64,000 nucleotides of DNA from Closterium sp. NIES-65 (GCA_948144175.1 CANXME010002548.1:1-64000); one strand, 5' to 3'; shown: positions 38,886 to 50,282, numbered from the stretch's first letter. The notes: generated by a model not told the origin, from the sequence alone. A program made the numbers and translations.

Positions 38886-39983
38886 TGAAGTTATTTGGGT
38901 CCATAAGGCGCGTGAGCCCTTTTGCAAATTTGGCTTATAACGGTGAACCCTAAAGTGTAATACTCAACTACATTATGGCAATACCGTGCGAAGTTTTAAG
39001 AATGAAATATGCTAACAACAAAACAAGAAGATTTATTAATTGGAAGCTTATTAGGTGATACACACATAGAGTATAATGGAAATAATTGCCGTGCACGTTT
39101 TGATCATAGTATAGCACAACTAGAGTATCTAGAGTGGAAACATCAGATGTTACAACCCTATTCGGGTCCAATATCGAAATATACTATTTTTGATAAACGA
39201 ACTCAGAAGACTTATAAAAAAGCACGTTTTTATACTTACACACTGCCTCTATTTAATACTTATCGAGAACTTTTTTATCAAAAGGGAAAAAAGATCGTTC
39301 CCACTGATATAAAATCAATTTTCCATTCTAGTTTAGCTTTGGCTGTTTGGTACCTAGATGATGGCTCTATGAAAACTGATTGTCGCGCTTTTAAACTTCA
39401 TACAAACAATTTTACTATGGTTGAAGTTGAGATGTTAAAAGATACACTCGAACTAAATTTTGATGTCAAAAGCAAACTTCACAAACAAAGAAACCATTTG
39501 ATACTTTACATTGGAAGTAAACATTCACAAGCAAAGAAATTTAGTCAGGTTATTCGACCTCTGGTTGAGTCAGAGATACCAAGTATGCTTTATAAATTCT
39601 TTTAACCGTGTAACGACTGAAGAAATAAGAAAATCTAATCAACGTTGAAAAAAGTGCGTTGTTTAGATTTCTTAGAGTATGAGATGGAAAGAAATGGCAC
39701 GAAGAGCTTACTTTAAAAAAAGCGAGGTTACTTTAGTAAAGTAAAAAGGTTCCGGAGGTTACTTTAGGTTAAGCCCCCAGTAGCGAAGCTACTTACTTCC
39801 GTAGGAATGGTTAGTTTAGGTTAAGCCAAAGTAGTGATACTCTTGCCTTTAACCTAAACTAACCTATCTTTTTCGCTTAAGCGCTTCTTCTAACCACAAA
39901 TTTCATAATACGCCAAACTCTTGCACTTCGTCTGTGCAAGATGATGATATAGTCTATGCCTGCGGAAACGTAGGATTAACATG
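38886..39983 (+). other. Group I intron 7 in rnl (site 2511)
   Basis: 1098 nt with endonuclease ORF and ORF-free tail rich in repeats (39700-39860). Ends ATG before CATCACATCC. The core GATATAGTCTATGCC lies near 39945. The opening, TGGCTTATAACGGTGAA...GCAATACCGTG, resembles rns introns 1 and 3. Confidence 0.9.
39009..39605 (+). CDS. LAGLIDADG homing endonuclease in rnl intron 7
   Basis: 198 aa, intact. Motif 1 is LLIGSLLGDTHIEYN and motif 2 is LALAVWYLDDGSMKTDC. The C-terminus IRPLVESEIPSMLYKFF matches the broken rns intron 1 enzyme. Same layout as the rns intron 3 enzyme. Confidence 0.92.
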   Translation: MLTTKQEDLLIGSLLGDTHIEYNGNNCRARFDHSIAQLEYLEWKHQMLQPYSGPISKYTIFDKRTQKTYKKARFYTYTLPLFNTYRELFYQKGKKIVPTDIKSIFHSSLALAVWYLDDGSMKTDCRAFKLHTNNFTMVEVEMLKDTLELNFDVKSKLHKQRNHLILYIGSKHSQAKKFSQVIRPLVESEIPSMLYKFF

Positions 39984-40043
39984 CATCACATCCTGGAGCT
40001 GAAGAAGGTTCCAAGGGTTCGGTTGTTCGCCGATGAAAGTGGT

Positions 40044-40295
40044 AAGCTCATTGCCGTGATTAAAAGAACAGGAATTTTAATCTTATTATTTAACTATATG
40101 CGGGAATGCCAAGTAGGTAAATCCGCAGGGCGCGTCGCGACGCGCCCCCAGAGACTTTAAGTTAGATCCCCAAAAAAAGGTTTGCAAAAAATTAGGAAAA
40201 TTCGTGATCAACAACGAAGATTTAGAATAGAAGTATCTGATACTATTTGGGAAAAGATAAAGTCCTTTGCTCTTAGAAATAAGAGAATCAAAAAG
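40044..40295 (+). other. Group I intron 8 in rnl (site 2571)
   Basis: 252 nt, no ORF. The exon ends AAAGTGGT and the intron ends AAAG before ACGTGAGTTGGG. The core is AAATCCGCAGGG and CAGAGACTTTAAG. Confidence 0.85.
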
Positions 40296-40313
40296 ACGTG
40301 AGTTGGGTTTAGA

Positions 40314-41628
40314 ACGTCGTGAGACAGTTCGGTTCCTATCTACCGTTGGTAGGTTTATGAGAATTGAGAGATTTAGGCCCTAGTACGAGAGGACCGGGTT
40401 GAATCAACCTCTGGTGTATCAGTTGTGACGCCAGTCGCAGCGCTGAGTAGCTACGTTGGTCAGAGAGAACTGCTGAAAGCATCTAAGCGGGAAACTCTAC
40501 TCAAGACAAATTCTCTTTATGGGTGAAAGACCATCACTTTGATAGGCGGGGAGTAGTTGCTTTGTGAGAGGTTAAGCTTACCCGTACTAAAAATTCTTTA
40601 TTTGATTAAAAACTTTGATTTCAAAGTTTGTCTTATGGCTTCGCGCCATTCTTCCATCTGAGTTTTTAGCGAAAGTAAAAAGTTAAACTACATGAGGAAG
40701 CACATTGTTATGTTCACGTAACCTTGTAGTCTAAATAACTCAAATCGCAAAGTTAACTTTCTGGTTTCGCGCCTCTCGCATGCTTGTTGTGATGCATCGG
40801 CCACTTTTTGTGGCCGGCTTTTTTTTTAGCTACAAATTTTATCTATCGTTGCTTTGGATCTTATCTTAAATGATTCAGGTGTTTCTCGCGAAGCTAGAAG
40901 CGTGGAGAGCTTGTGAGGAAGATCTGCAGCTTTGTTTAAAAAAGCATGCAGACTCTTCCTCAAAAGCTCCAGCGCTTCTCGCTTCGCGAGAACAACCTAA
41001 TCATTTAAGATAAGATCCAAAGTCAAAGATAGATAAATAATTTGTAGCTAAAAAAAAGCGGCCACAAAAAGTGGCGGTGCATCACAACCAAGCATGCGAA
41101 GAGGCGCGAAACACCGAAATTAAACTTTGGCGATTGAGTTATTTAGCTACAAGGTTACGTGTATACCATAACAATGTGATCCTCATGTAAAAAGTTTATA
41201 GTTTACTTTTACTTTTCGCTAGAAAAAAAAAAAAAAAAAAAAAAACAAAAAAAAAAAAAGAAAAAAAAAAAAAAAAAAACTCCGATGGGAATAATGGCGC
41301 GCAGCCATAAGACAACTTTGAAATCAAAGTTTTTAATCAATAAAGATTTTTTTAGTACGGTAAGCTTAACCTCTCACAAGCAACTACTCCCGGCCTATCA
41401 AGTGATGGTCTTTTCACCCATAAAGAGAATTTGTCTTGAGTAGAGTTTCCCGATTAGATGCTTTCAGCCATTATCTCTCTGACCAACGTAGCTACTCAGC
41501 GCTGCGACTGGCGTCACAACTGATACACCAGAGGTTGATTCAACCCGTCCTCTCGTACTAGGGCCTAAATCTCTCAATTCTCATAAACCTACCAACGGTA
41601 GATAGGAACCGAACTGTCTCACGACGTT
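40314..41628. other. Imperfect centre of the giant palindrome
   Basis: The two arms meet with no unique spacer. The innermost fold is around 40940-40960 (CTGCAGCTTTG against AAAGCATGCAG) within a larger stem starting CTCGCGAAG and ending CTTCGCGAG. Unlike the rest, the two halves differ by many small indels and a long A tract on the right only (41222-41279, with one C and one G). It includes the last 290 nt of both rnl genes. Confidence 0.85.
40795..40830 (+). terminator. Hairpin plus T tract after rnl
   Basis: CGGCCAC/GTGGCCG stem with loop TTTTT, followed by G C and eight or more T. The same design as after sdh4. It lies about 200 nt past the rnl end, in the central zone. A counterpart facing the other way is at 41053-41085. 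Confidence 0.55.
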
Positions 41629-41646
41629 CTTAAACCCAACTCACGT

Positions 41647-41898
41647 CTTTTTGATTCTCTTATTTCTAAGAGCAAAGGACTTTATCTTTTCCCAAATAGT
41701 ATCAGATACTTCTATTCTAAATCTTCGTTGTTGATCACGAATTTTCCTAATTTTTTGCAAACCTTTTTTTGGGGATCTAACTTAAAGTCTCTGGGGGCGC
41801 GTCGCGACGCGCCCTGCGGATTTACCTACTTGGCATTCCCGCATATAGTTAAATAATAAGATTAAAATTCCTGTTCTTTTAATCACGGCAATGAGCTT
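41647..41898 (-). other. Group I intron 8 in rnl, right copy
   Basis: Mirror of 40044-40295. No ORF. Confidence 0.85.
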
Positions 41899-41958
41899 AC
41901 CACTTTCATCGGCGAACAACCGAACCCTTGGAACCTTCTTCAGCTCCAGGATGTGATG

Positions 41959-43056
41959 CATGTTAATCCTACGTTTCCGCAGGCATAGACTATATCATCA
42001 TCTTGCACAGACGAAGTGCAAGAGTTTGGCGTATTATGAAATTTGTGGTTAGAAGAAGCGCTTAAGCGAAAAAGATAGGTTAGTTTAGGTTAAAGGCAAG
42101 AGTATCACTACTTTGGCTTAACCTAAACTAACCATTCCTACGGAAGTAAGTAGCTTCGCTACTGGGGGCTTAACCTAAAGTAACCTCCGGAACCTTTTTA
42201 CTTTACTAAAGTAACCTCGCTTTTTTTAAAGTAAGCTCTTCGTGCCATTTCTTTCCATCTCATACTCTAAGAAATCTAAACAACGCACTTTTTTCAACGT
42301 TGATTAGATTTTCTTATTTCTTCAGTCGTTACACGGTTAAAAGAATTTATAAAGCATACTTGGTATCTCTGACTCAACCAGAGGTCGAATAACCTGACTA
42401 AATTTCTTTGCTTGTGAATGTTTACTTCCAATGTAAAGTATCAAATGGTTTCTTTGTTTGTGAAGTTTGCTTTTGACATCAAAATTTAGTTCGAGTGTAT
42501 CTTTTAACATCTCAACTTCAACCATAGTAAAATTGTTTGTATGAAGTTTAAAAGCGCGACAATCAGTTTTCATAGAGCCATCATCTAGGTACCAAACAGC
42601 CAAAGCTAAACTAGAATGGAAAATTGATTTTATATCAGTGGGAACGATCTTTTTTCCCTTTTGATAAAAAAGTTCTCGATAAGTATTAAATAGAGGCAGT
42701 GTGTAAGTATAAAAACGTGCTTTTTTATAAGTCTTCTGAGTTCGTTTATCAAAAATAGTATATTTCGATATTGGACCCGAATAGGGTTGTAACATCTGAT
42801 GTTTCCACTCTAGATACTCTAGTTGTGCTATACTATGATCAAAACGTGCACGGCAATTATTTCCATTATACTCTATGTGTGTATCACCTAATAAGCTTCC
42901 AATTAATAAATCTTCTTGTTTTGTTGTTAGCATATTTCATTCTTAAAACTTCGCACGGTATTGCCATAATGTAGTTGAGTATTACACTTTAGGGTTCACC
43001 GTTATAAGCCAAATTTGCAAAAGGGCTCACGCGCCTTATGGACCCAAATAACTTCA
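41959..43056 (-). other. Group I intron 7 in rnl, right copy
   Basis: Mirror of 38886-39983, with endonuclease gene. Confidence 0.9.
42337..42933 (-). CDS. LAGLIDADG homing endonuclease in rnl intron 7, right copy
   Basis: Identical 198-aa protein to the one encoded at 39009-39605. Confidence 0.92.
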   Translation of the reverse strand: MLTTKQEDLLIGSLLGDTHIEYNGNNCRARFDHSIAQLEYLEWKHQMLQPYSGPISKYTIFDKRTQKTYKKARFYTYTLPLFNTYRELFYQKGKKIVPTDIKSIFHSSLALAVWYLDDGSMKTDCRAFKLHTNNFTMVEVEMLKDTLELNFDVKSKLHKQRNHLILYIGSKHSQAKKFSQVIRPLVESEIPSMLYKFF

Positions 43057-43063
43057 AGTCGAC

Positions 43064-43487
43064 CAGTATTGTTATCATATAAGCTATTTATCTTATATAT
43101 CTGCCCTTCACAGGGCAGCTCAGACTATGTCTTTTACTACTTGTTTTGCAATGGAAGTAACTAACACATAGATTGATCTATCTTTAAGTTATGCGAAAAC
43201 AAATAGCAAACGGGCGCTCGTGGCCACCGATTGGTGGGGGAACTCCGACCGCTGTGCGCGTTTTCAACAAACGAGTTTCGCTGCGCACTTAGCCCAAATC
43301 ACCGAGATATATTGCTGGCATGCTCATCTCCTAGTCGTTGAACGTTCTCATCAAATCCCATATGGGTGTTATGCACACATACTTCGTGCCTTGATGAGCT
43401 TCGCTGCAAGTTATCTCTTTTGTTCAGAAAGAGATGTTCTTGACAATTCACCCGTTTTATCCTCGACAATAGTTTGTTTTTCAAACC
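43064..43487 (-). other. Group I intron 6 in rnl, right copy
   Basis: Mirror of 38455-38878. No ORF. Confidence 0.88.
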
Positions 43488-43542
43488 ATCGAGGTGCCAA
43501 ACGACTCCGTCGATATGAGCTCTTGGGAGTCATCAGCCTGTT

Positions 43543-43996
43543 CATTTTGTTATTGCTCGCTCTACTAGAAGACATAGGCGTTGCGCTTCTGCATCGCAAC
43601 ACTGATCTATGCTTGAGTAGGCAAGCTATCTGAATGTCACCATTCAGTTCAGACTATGTCATCTACTCTAAACTATACAAAAGAACTTTTCATTCTTTAC
43701 TTATGTACATGTTGAATGATATTTTATTTAGAGCAGTCGGGCGCTCGTGGGGAACTTATCGGTAAGAGATTCCTCATTCCCTAGTCGTTGAACGTTCTTG
43801 TTTACACCAGCTATTGTTAAGCATCTCTTTTTAACAAGCTTCGCTGCAAATTGAGACCGGCCTAAGTACGCTGCTTGCAGCTTACTTTAGTGTGGTCTTG
43901 TTTTTGCAATTCACCCGATTATTTATGGTATGTTGCGAATGATAGCAACACAGGTACGCTCTTTTATTTGTTACCAAAAAATGGGACAACAGTTTC
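43543..43996 (-). other. Group I intron 5 in rnl, right copy
   Basis: Mirror of 37946-38399. No ORF. Confidence 0.9.
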
Positions 43997-44439
43997 ATCC
44001 CCGGCGTACCTTTGATCCGTTGAGCGAGAGCCCTTCCGCACGGGACTCCCGGATCACTATGGCCGACTTTCGTCTCTGTTCGACTTGTAGGTCTCACAGT
44101 CAGGCAGGCTTATACCATTGCATTCCAAAGCTGGTATTTCCCCAGCTTGAGCCTACCTTCGCACGCCTCCGTTACTCTTTAGGAGGCGCCCGCCCCAGGC
44201 AAACTACCCACCATGCAGTGTCCTGCCTCAAAATGGCAGTTAGATATCCTCTGACGAAAGGGTGGTATTTCAAGGACGACAAAAGTCTCCCACCTATCCT
44301 ACACATTCAATCAAGGCTATCACTGCAAAGTTATAGTAAAGGTGCACGGGGTCTTACCGTCTAGCCGCTGGTACTCCGCATCTTCACGGAGAATTCAATT
44401 TCACTGAGTCCATGTTGGAGACAGTAGGGCGATCGTTAC

Positions 44440-45766
44440 CTCGCCAAATTAGTGGACTTTTTCTTCACCCTTGGCGCTGCGGGCTCTTCGCTGGCACGCG
44501 CTTGCGGTTAGAACACGTTAGCGTCAGGGGTGCTTGACATAAAGTCTCTGAGAATAATTCTACAACTCCTTTCTCGCTACGCAAGAAAGCCCTTTCCTTT
44601 GGAAAGTCCTTCCTCCCGTAGGGAGAAAGCACTTTCGTCCTTCGAGTCTTGCTCAGTTGAAGCAGCATGCATTTTGCGTAAGTTCATAATACGCTCTAAA
44701 CCCGATTCTGTTAAATGCTCTTTTTTCGCACAAATATACACTACATCACGAAATAATTCAAAATCTTTTTGTTTCTGAGTCAACAGAGGTCCATAAGATT
44801 CAAAAAAAGGTATGATTTTATTTACGCAATCAGCTATACCCACTACACGAAATTCTTGCATCAATTTGCGTGAATTCTTTATTCTGGCTTTGGTTATACT
44901 ACCACAATGGAAAAACTTTGCTATGCCCTTAAGAATGTGGCTATCATCGATACTTTGAGATATCGAAAATGATGTAATTACACGATATCCTAATTTACTA
45001 GTTTTGTTTGGAGTTAATGTAACATAAAAACAACCTTCCGCGTCCGAACATCCGACAATCCAGTGGGGATCCAGTTCTGGCGGCTTTTGCTCTACCATTG
45101 CTTGGCACTTATTCTCATTGATATTCATATCAGACAACGCCCAAGCGGTTTTGTTAAGTTGACTTAACTTGCTTACTTGAGAACACAATTGACATATAGT
45201 CATAAGTTCTTTTTGGCGGCTGTTGTGTAAATGGTATTTGGAAAAAAAAGCACAAAGTTGCAAGCAATCTTGTAAACTATTCACTCTAAAGTACACTATT
45301 TTTCGTGGTTTCGTATCAAAACAGACTAAGCCACAATTAAAAAAATCACGCAATCTTCGAATAAGGCTTTCTTCTCTGGCATGCTGAGCCAAACTAAAAC
45401 ATATACGAATACGCTTATTGTGCTTGTTGTTAACTTCGGTTGAAGTCTTGGCAGCCGCTTGTCGGTGCAGCGAGAAACTCATTTCACCCGCACAGAAACC
45501 GGCTACCCAATAAGGATTCAATGGTTTGCAAATTTTCATCTTGTGTTGTTTAATTATTCTGCGGATTGACTTGCTTTTTGCAGCAAGTTTTTCCCGCATA
45601 TAGTCAAGTTCTATTGTGTTTTATCAACTAGAATCGCTTTCAGAGAGCAACTAGCCCTCCTTTCTCGCTACGCAAGAAAGCCCTTTCGTCCTTGGTACCT
45701 CTTTCAGAGGCGCGGCCCTGCACCAAATTTTTCTTACGAAAAATGATGGCATAACGATCTTTGTTT
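44440..45766 (-). other. Group I intron 4 in rnl, right copy
   Basis: Mirror of 36176-37502, with endonuclease gene. Confidence 0.88.
44577..45599 (-). CDS. LAGLIDADG homing endonuclease in rnl intron 4, right copy
   Basis: Identical 340-aa protein to the one at 36343-37365, including the repeat-derived C-terminus. Alternative start at 45539. Confidence 0.88.
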   Translation of the reverse strand: MREKLAAKSKSIRRIIKQHKMKICKPLNPYWVAGFCAGEMSFSLHRQAAAKTSTEVNNKHNKRIRICFSLAQHAREESLIRRLRDFFNCGLVCFDTKPRKIVYFRVNSLQDCLQLCAFFSKYHLHNSRQKELMTICQLCSQVSKLSQLNKTAWALSDMNINENKCQAMVEQKPPELDPHWIVGCSDAEGCFYVTLTPNKTSKLGYRVITSFSISQSIDDSHILKGIAKFFHCGSITKARIKNSRKLMQEFRVVGIADCVNKIIPFFESYGPLLTQKQKDFELFRDVVYICAKKEHLTESGLERIMNLRKMHAASTEQDSKDESAFSLREEGLSKGKGFLA

Positions 45767-45809
45767 ACCATTCATGCAGGTCGCTACTTATGCGACAAGG
45801 AATTTCGCT

Positions 45810-47244
45810 TGACAAAGTTATTCGCTAAATTAAATAAAATCTATTTTATTTATAAATTACTATTTGATTTAGTGACTTCTTTTGTTTGCACAAAAGTCCG
45901 GACCTTATCTTCTACTTGTATTGTTTTATAATAATTCATCCGCTTTTTCAATAAAATTATCTCATTTAACCAAAAATCACTCTTGTCTTTAGGCCCCTTC
46001 TTTTGAATATTCAAAATATTCAAAATACGCGCAAAAATAGAAAGACATAATCTTTTTTTTGTTCGTAATCTGTGATATTTGTCCTGAAAATAAAATAAGG
46101 GCAATAATTTTTTAAGAAGATCTTCACGCTTTGATATTTGAAAAATGACAATTCCACTCTTACGCTGATAGACACAACCACACTTTAAAAAAGCTTTAAT
46201 TCTAAAACAAAGATCCTCATCTTTTTTATCTATACCTATTAAAAATTGAGGTTTTACGCTTTTATTTACAATAGATATGGTAAAACAAGATTCTCCATCA
46301 CTAAAACCAATAAACCATTCTACACTAAGATTTCGGTTTGGTTTTGAAGTGTTATAGAATTGGTTTTTTAGCGAGTTTCGCTCGTTAGCAAAAGAATTGT
46401 AACTTGAACGATTTTTTTGTGCTTGAACAGCATGTCGAAATAGAAGCCAATCAAAATATTTGTTAGATTGAAGAGTATATTTTTCGAAAAAAGGAATAAT
46501 TTTCTCAGAAATATCATCAAGATTGCCTACAGTGTATGCGTACATATTACCACCAGCGCGGTTTACATGTCCAACGCCAAAAAACTGTTGGACATTATGT
46601 AAAGAATGAATAGAACGTGCATTTTGTGAAATAATAAAACGGCATCGAATACTGTTTCGTGATTGAATAACACTGAAGTGACCGTCAGCATCAGTAAATC
46701 CGACAATCCAGTCAGGTTCGCATTTTAGTTGAAATTTCATGGTTTGTTATTAAAAAAGAAGTTTGTTATTTAAAAAAACAAGAAGCCTCACGTAAGGTCT
46801 CTGAGGAGCCTTAAAAAAAAATGACGATCCATCTTGCTTGCGAGGGAAATCAAATCTTTATAAGTTTCCTGCGGGTTGACTCCTTGCTGTCCCATTTTTA
46901 CGTTTTAGTGTACGTAGGGCACAGGTCATACTAACCTGTCTAGTCAGCTACGGTTTAAGCTGCAGTTAGAACGGAGTTATTCTCGCATATGGTGAGGTTT
47001 GATATTCTATCTTGCCATAGAAGTAAGGCAGCGTAGGCGTTTTATTTAACTTTCTTCTTTCTTTTTTTAATATGTTGTGTGACCTTGAGAATAAGTTGGA
47101 CCTGTTCTGATTTTGAAAATTATCTTTTTTATTTCTATAAGAAAACTTCCTTATCCTTCAACAAAGCCACATAGACAATCAGGTGCACAGCACTTCATAT
47201 TCACGTTGGGATTACCGAAAAGCTAAATAAAAGCAAATAAATTC
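45810..47244 (-). other. Group I intron 3 in rnl, right copy
   Basis: Mirror of 34698-36132, with endonuclease gene and the same atypical 3' end. Confidence 0.8.
45850..46740 (-). CDS. LAGLIDADG homing endonuclease in rnl intron 3, right copy
   Basis: Identical 296-aa protein to the one at 35202-36092. Confidence 0.92.
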   Translation of the reverse strand: MKFQLKCEPDWIVGFTDADGHFSVIQSRNSIRCRFIISQNARSIHSLHNVQQFFGVGHVNRAGGNMYAYTVGNLDDISEKIIPFFEKYTLQSNKYFDWLLFRHAVQAQKNRSSYNSFANERNSLKNQFYNTSKPNRNLSVEWFIGFSDGESCFTISIVNKSVKPQFLIGIDKKDEDLCFRIKAFLKCGCVYQRKSGIVIFQISKREDLLKKLLPLFYFQDKYHRLRTKKRLCLSIFARILNILNIQKKGPKDKSDFWLNEIILLKKRMNYYKTIQVEDKVRTFVQTKEVTKSNSNL

Positions 47245-47260
47245 ACCTTAGAACCGTTAG

Positions 47261-47498
47261 CAATGAAGTTACTTATGTTTAAACATAAGTGTGCTTTATG
47301 TTACCACAAAGTTCAGACTATTTCTTTGACTCTTGACAAGCAAGGCAGGAGCCATCCGACATGTAGTCGTTGCGGCAAGCTTTCGTGCATTAGCATAAAT
47401 CGATCTTGCCTAAAGATTTTCATGCTGTTGTTCAGCAAGAGATCCCTTTATTGAGTCGGATTGTATCAAAATGTATTACTACACATCTAACCCTTACG
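47261..47498 (-). other. Group I intron 2 in rnl, right copy
   Basis: Mirror of 34444-34681. No ORF. Confidence 0.88.
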
Positions 47499-47556
47499 AG
47501 TTACGGCTGCCGTTTACTGGGGCTTCGATTCAAAGCTGTTAAGACTTCTCCTGTTC

Positions 47557-47594
<38 letters not shown>

Positions 47595-47638
47595 GTGTTA
47601 CCACTTAGCAGAGTCCTGTGTTTTTAATAAACAGTCGC

Positions 47639-48004
47639 CCTAATGTTTTGTTTGTTGGCAAATATTTGCCAACAAAGAAATGTTCTATTTGAACATTATC
47701 TTTTGATTTTTGGACTCTTTCTTAAGACTTTCGTCTTTTTCACATAGAGTCTCTGAGGTTGGGCACACTCACACACAAAATTAAGTATGATTTTCAATCT
47801 GGCCATGTTCATTTAATGAGTACCAAATCAAATTATCAAGTTTTGGTTTGTGCGTGTGTTTGTTAGTCATATCTTATCTTTTCTGTGTGCCTGGCCGCTG
47901 CGCGCTTCGCCGCGCGTCTGTCGGCAACCTGCGGATTGCCCAATTTTTATGTTTTATGGGTGTCCCCGCATATAGTAAAATTTAAAGAGGGCAGCGACTG
48001 AGTC
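47639..48004 (-). other. Group I intron 1 in rnl, right copy
   Basis: Mirror of 33938-34303. No ORF. Confidence 0.85.
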
Positions 48005-49193
48005 ACCCTCTGGTATGTGCCACTTTGCTTTTCAAAAAACAAAGCACCCCTTCTCCCGAAGTTACGGGGTCATTTTGCCGAGTTCCTTCAACATGGTTCT
48101 CTCAAGCGCCTTAGTATACTCTACTTGTTCACCTGTGTCGGTTTGGGGTACGGTTTACTTCAAAAGAAGCACGAAGTTTTTTCTTGGAAGCTCTCACCTT
48201 GGTTGTTGATCCAATAACAGCCAAAAGGTTTTCCATGTTTCGCTTGCGAAGCAAGCGAGTGTCACGGAGCCTAAAGGCATCTTCAAAGGTTAAAAGCCTC
48301 GTCACTTTCGTGTACCCATCGTAATACTGCCTTTCGGAGTCAACTTAGGGACCGCAAAACTCTGCGCAGATTGACTGAACGCAGAAACCCTTGAACATTC
48401 GGCGATCATGTTTTTCACATGATGTTTCGTTACTCATGTCAGCATTTTCACTTCTGATATTTCCAACTGTTGTTATCAACAATCTTCTTCAACTTACAGA
48501 ACGTTCCGCTACCGACTTTTTAAGTCTCGTTGCTTCGGTGAATCACTTGAGCCCCGATACATTTTTGGTGCAATGAAGCTAGACCAGTGAGCTATTACGC
48601 TATCTTCAAAGGATGGCTGCTTCCAAGCCCACCTCCTGGTTGTAATCGCTCGATCACTTCCTTTTCCACTAAGTGATTGCTTAAGGACCTTAGCATACGA
48701 TCTGGGCTGTTTCCCTCTCGACCTTGGATCTTATCACCCAAAGTCTGTCTGTATAAACTTCAAATGAAACCGCATTCGGAGTTTCCTTGGAGTCGGTAAA
48801 GCTTTGGGCCACCCTAATCCATTGAGTGCTCTACCTCGGATCATTGACTTTCTTTATACGCTCTGCCTAAACAGATGTCGCGGAAAACCAGCTATTCGAA
48901 CTTGATTGGCCTTTCACCCCTAGGCACAGATCATCCCCGTATTTTGCCACATACGTGGGTTCGGTCCTCCAAGGCTCGTTAGAACTCTCTTCAACCTGTC
49001 CATGCCTAGATCGTTCGATTTCGGGTCAAATGAAGACAACTAAAAAAACAACTTCGCTACGCCTACACTTAACAGCTTAAGCTTGCTGTGTCCATTTACT
49101 CGCTGACCCATTATGCAAAAGGTACGCCGTCCCCAGAAGGGGCGACTGATTGTTTGCATCGAAATTCAGGATCTCTTTTTCACTCCCTTTCTT

Positions 49194-49239
<46 letters not shown>

Positions 49240-49642
49240 TTTAAGAAGTACTTAGGCTTAGAGGGCGGTCCCCCTGCTGTATTGAATACAACGTTCTAAC
49301 ACAAAAGATGTGTTTTACTTAGCAAGCGCAAACTCGTTATCGTAAACGATGAAATACGGGGCTTTCACCCTCTTTGGCACAGTATTCCAAACTGTTTCTA
49401 AAGAATACAAAAAAGGTTAGTGCGCTATTAGCCAAATCCGCGTTCGCTCGCCACTACTAACGGAGTCTCGGTTGATGTCCTTTCCTAGTGCTACTGAGAT
49501 GTTTCAATTCACACTGTAGTTTTCATTCATAGGTTTTCCGAGGGGAGACCCATAGTGCACAGAGGTTTTCTTCCTATGGTGTTTCGCCTAAGTTAGCGTC
49601 CCTTTACTTAAAGCCAAGGCATTCTTTCAATGCATTTTATTA

Positions 49643-50209
49643 GCACCGCATAAAATGATGTGGATCTCCCAAAACAGGTTTCGTATGTGTGATTGTGCTT
49701 AGGGAAACCGTCTTCTATGGGTCTTGCTGGCAACTCCTCATCCAAATCGATTGAATCCGAAGATAGATAGAAGAATGGATGCAATTAGTTACCTAATTGT
49801 TCTTTTGCATATAGAATTTATTCTTTTATGCGAGGATGTAGGTTTATCCAAAAATTCAGTATTTATCTATTTTTTTTCTTACATTCTTTCTTTTCTGCCG
49901 TAGGCGCGTTCTTACGAACCGCGACGGCAACATGTTTAAAAGTACCGTTTTCCATGCAAGCTCATTCTAGCTTGTTTGCTTCGCAATATGCGAAGCTCCT
50001 TCGCAAGCAAAGTTTGCTCGCTCTGACGAACGGAACCTTAAGCGGTGTCTCCAAATAGCGAACCATGCTTCGTAAGAACGGGACTTTGTAAAACGTTCGT
50101 TAGAATTGCTTTAAAGTTTTTCAAACCTAGTTCTTACTAATCATTTTGAAAATTTTTCTATTATTTTTGTCTAGTTTTATGAGACTTTAGTTAATAAAAA
50201 TGTTCAAAA
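49643..50209 (-). other. rnl upstream spacer, right arm
   Basis: Mirror of 31733-32299. Palindromic repeats; no gene. Confidence 0.4.
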
Positions 50210-50282
50210 TGGCGGAAGTAGGATTCGAACCTACAATATTCAGATTATGAGCCTGACGAGTTACCAATTACTCTATCCCGCG
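50210..50282 (-). tRNA. trnfM(cau): Initiator tRNA-Met, right copy
   Basis: Reverse complement of the gene at 31660-31732. Confidence 0.95.

Larger units (their letters stand above)
17942..40313 (+). repeat. Large inverted repeat, left arm
   Basis: Every ORF, tRNA and rRNA landmark here recurs on the other strand at 81942 minus its coordinate, with equal lengths, down to about 40313. Spot checks at the outer edge (17942 against 64000) and near the centre (40269-40301 against 41641-41673) match base for base. The arm may extend further out than the window shows. Confidence 0.95.
32300..40600 (+). rRNA. rnl: Large subunit ribosomal RNA, nine exons, left copy
   Basis: Exons: 32300-33937, 34304-34443, 34682-34697 (16 nt), 36133-36175 (43 nt), 37503-37945, 38400-38454 (55 nt), 38879-38885 (7 nt), 39984-40043 (60 nt) and 40296 to about 40600. 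The insertion sites by E. coli counting are about 1769, 1915, 1931, 1974, 2449, 2504, 2511 and 2571. The five short exon lengths equal the corresponding E. coli intervals exactly, which supports each border. All lie in domains IV-V around the peptidyl transferase centre. The last ~290 nt differ by small indels from the right copy (for example GATAGGCGGGG here against GATAGGCCGGG there). Confidence 0.95.
41342..49642 (-). rRNA. rnl: Large subunit ribosomal RNA, nine exons, right copy
   Basis: Mirror of the left gene. Exons in transcript order: 48005-49642, 47499-47638, 47245-47260, 45767-45809, 43997-44439, 43488-43542, 43057-43063 (7 nt), 41899-41958 and 41646 down to about 41342. In the last exon this copy reads GATAGGCCGGG, closer to the bacterial consensus than the left copy, but has an extra A in GGGTTTAAGAACG where the left copy matches the consensus. 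Confidence 0.95.
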
